Below are positions 63,317 through 64,000 of a DNA stretch of 64,000 nucleotides, piece by piece. Source of the stretch: Arsenophonus fragariae (GTDB taxonomy: Bacteria > Pseudomonadota > Gammaproteobacteria > Enterobacterales > Enterobacteriaceae). The stretch lies in the NCBI GenBank assembly GCA_047291315.1, contig JBDPYZ010000002.1, forward strand, positions 170,322-234,321, read 5' to 3'. A model generated the notes under the pieces. That model did not search any database. It worked only from the letters and a program-made list of their open reading frames with translations, and had not been told where the DNA came from. Numbering within the stretch: the stretch's first letter is position 1; every line of letters begins with the position of its first letter. The position numbers and the translations under genes are program-made.

Positions 63317-64000
63317 TTTCTTACCGGCCGAACGACTTTTTATTCCTACAATATCACAGATTATCATCCACGTTAAAATCAAATCAGTAGTCATTTCATA
63401 TATCAATTATTACCCAATTTAACAAATTACCAAACATGGCGCAAATAACCTTACGCTAAATAAGCGTAACATTTTAATTATAACTAATTAATTAAAAAAT
63501 AAATTAGGCATGATCATTAAAATCTTGTTTTACTCAAGATGGTTAAAAAGGTATTTTATTAATCTAAAAACCGAAAGAATTTGATGATAAATTTTTATTA
63601 GCTAACGGTAGCTTATCCCGATAGCTAACCGGTGAATAAGTTAATCATAACCAAGGTGTTAATACCACATTTTAATAACAATTATTAAACATTTAAACAC
63701 CTATAAACTGAAAGCAAAAAGGTTCGAGATTACTGCTTACAAATAGCAAACAACCATAAAATAAGAAATTTGGCGAGCACAAAAGGGAGCAATCAAAATT
63801 AACGGGTTTTAATTTATAAATTAGAAAAAGTTAGAATTATAGATAATTCCTTACATGGAAAAAATAAAGGGTGGAACAGCGTTAAAAAATTACTTAACTA
63901 TCAACAAAACACACCTCAACTAATTTACAATAATAAAAAAATCTTATAATATCGATAAAGTGGCAGAGCAGCTGTCAAGGGCAAATTATACACAAGTATG
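63317..64000. other. AT-rich region to the window end, no gene seen
   Basis: About 680 bp with no reading frame of convincing length or similarity, no tRNA-like structure and no insertion-sequence ends. It may be eroded intergenic DNA. Confidence 0.4.

Overview
The window is AT-rich chromosomal DNA of an Enterobacterales gammaproteobacterium. Housekeeping proteins (CpdA, TolC, YgiB/YgiC, RibB, UbiK, HldE, Cca, FolB, PlsY, TsaD, RpsU, DnaG, RpoD, tRNA-Ile2) resemble their Escherichia coli counterparts and keep E. coli gene order. About sixteen genes are broken by stops, frameshifts or internal deletions. That load, the low GC and a SPI-2-type type III secretion system (T3SS) together suggest a host-associated lineage in genome decay, such as an Arsenophonus-, Hamiltonella- or Sodalis-like insect symbiont. 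The genus is inference.

Layout. 1-5400: right part of a decayed lambda-like prophage, with recombination module (DUF1071 annealing protein, YqaJ/lambda exonuclease, DUF669-like ssDNA-binding protein), KilA-N antirepressor, MT-A70 methylase, Xis and Int. Its integrase end abuts a yqiA truncated at its 3' end. 5500-28116: the conserved block yqiA-cpdA-nudF-tolC-ygiB-ygiC-ribB (FMN riboswitch)-ubiK-hldE-glnE-ygiF-ygiM-cca-folB-plsY-tsaD-rpsU-dnaG-rpoD-ileX. In it yqiA, nudF, glnE and ygiF are pseudogenes, and yqiB, bacA and mug are absent from their usual places.

28800-58440: an almost complete SPI-2-type T3SS. Transcription units on the minus strand are ssaB-C-D-E-sseA-(sseB x2)-sscA-sseC-sseD; ssaG-H-I-J-sctK-K-L-chaperone-giant ORF; ssaM-V-N-O-P-Q; and ssaR-S-T-U-ssrB. 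ssrA lies on the plus strand. The base, export gate, ATPase, needle and two-component regulators read as intact, but the filament and translocon genes (both sseB copies, sseC, sseD) are all broken. A 1230-codon protein of unknown family with its own class I chaperone gene sits between ssaL and ssaM. Compared with Salmonella, ssaRSTU has moved to the other end of the locus and ssrB is inverted, overlapping the ssrA stop tail to tail. Four near-identical 18-bp palindromes lie upstream of the four minus-strand T3SS units, three of them 54-56 bp before the first start codon, and are candidate SsrB operators.

58500-64000: accessory DNA with a small lipoprotein, an intact 318-aa protein carrying the SPI-2 effector signature WEKIKDWF and SifA/SifB-like N-terminal sequence, a filamentous-phage remnant (Rep II/X and G5P-like genes), a cluster of four hairpins, and a broken adenine-permease gene. 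The apparatus and SsrAB could export the SifA-like protein and the giant ORF product, but delivery into host cells is uncertain because the usual translocon is decaying.
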